Below, piece after piece: positions 63,860 through 64,000 of a stretch of DNA of 64,000 nt. A model generated the notes under the pieces. It was not told the DNA's origin, made no database searches, and saw only the letters and a list, made by a program, of their open reading frames with translations. The stretch is from NCBI GenBank assembly GCA_036245525.1, contig BTPG01000002.1, positions 123,922,951 through 123,986,950 of the forward strand, read 5' to 3'. This stretch comes from Semisulcospira habei. Taxonomy: Eukaryota; Mollusca; Gastropoda; Semisulcospiridae. Position 1 is the stretch's first letter. The number at the start of each line of letters is the position of its first letter. The translations under genes were made by a program, and so were the position numbers.

Positions 63860-64000
63860 TCTTCTGTCATGTATTGTTTACCAAGAAAAGCTTTTGATTT
63901 TCCAGAAACAACAACAGAGAGAAGGCGTTTTTTAGAGTCTAAATCTTTCTTCTCTACAGCACAGATATCGTTTAAAAGTAGCAATTCATCTTGATTCATT
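63110..64000. other. Gap: intron sequence with a short tandem copy of the exon flank
   Basis: CAGGTATGCTGCTAG occurs at the exon D donor (63107) and again at about 63186, each followed by GGGGCAGGATG.TGCTTG and GTATAGTCTTTCTCATGCCAAATC. This is a duplication of roughly 80 bp that copies the donor without the exon. No other feature up to the (AT)n tract. Confidence 0.6.
63763..63856. repeat. (AT)n microsatellite
   Basis: About 94 bp of pure AT. Confidence 0.97.

Overview
This is a 64 kb piece of an intron-rich animal nuclear genome. The mobile-element mix (RTE-like, CR1/jockey-like, DIRS-like, Gmr1-like Ty3/gypsy, hAT, piggyBac-type MITEs, tRNA-derived SINEs) and the (AC)n/(AT)n/(CT)n microsatellites suggest a marine or freshwater invertebrate. 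A mollusc, probably a gastropod, is my best guess, but that is an inference. There are no prokaryotic operons.

The host gene runs left to right across almost the whole window. Four + strand exons (about 6667-6961, 15953-16155, 55479-55616, 62980-63109) join in phase to encode about 255 contiguous residues of the C-terminal half of the phosphorylase b kinase beta regulatory subunit (PHKB). The introns are about 9.0, 39.3 and 7.4 kb, and nearly everything else lies inside them.

Layout: 1-1.0 kb, an uninterrupted RTE-like endonuclease reading frame (minus, runs off the edge) with a changed catalytic residue; 1.6-1.8 kb, a SINE; 4.7-6.4 kb, a non-autonomous element with GATCCA-type ends; 6.7-7.0 kb, PHKB exon; 7.5-12.2 kb, a possible large element plus microsatellites; 12.3-15.4 kb, dispersed 'GGTCAAGGGTCAC' repeats; 16.0 kb, PHKB exon; 16.8-21.2 kb, a broken THAP/C2H2-like gene; 21.9-22.7 kb, a long-TIR element; 23.5-29.7 kb, a DIRS-like tyrosine-recombinase retrotransposon with inverted terminal repeats, an internal complementary region and a hairpin-forming minisatellite; 30.8-31.3 kb, MITEs; 34.9-38.8 kb, an RNase H reading frame split by a full-length 3.2 kb RTE; 39.3-50.1 kb, a decayed Gmr1-like gypsy element (protease-integrase-RT order) split inside its integrase zinc finger by a complete 7.1 kb hAT transposon, whose transposase intron holds another RTE; 50.2-53.6 kb, a second inverted copy of the 4.7 kb element carrying an RTE, a MITE and a SINE; 54.3-55.0 kb, an internally deleted RTE; 55.5 kb, PHKB exon whose 3' splice site sits in a decoy minisatellite; 56.8-62.2 kb, a CR1/jockey-like element between two (CT)n arrays; 63.0 kb, PHKB exon.

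The window shows at least three levels of nesting (gypsy > hAT > RTE). Target-site duplications and one paralogous empty site fix the order of several insertions.
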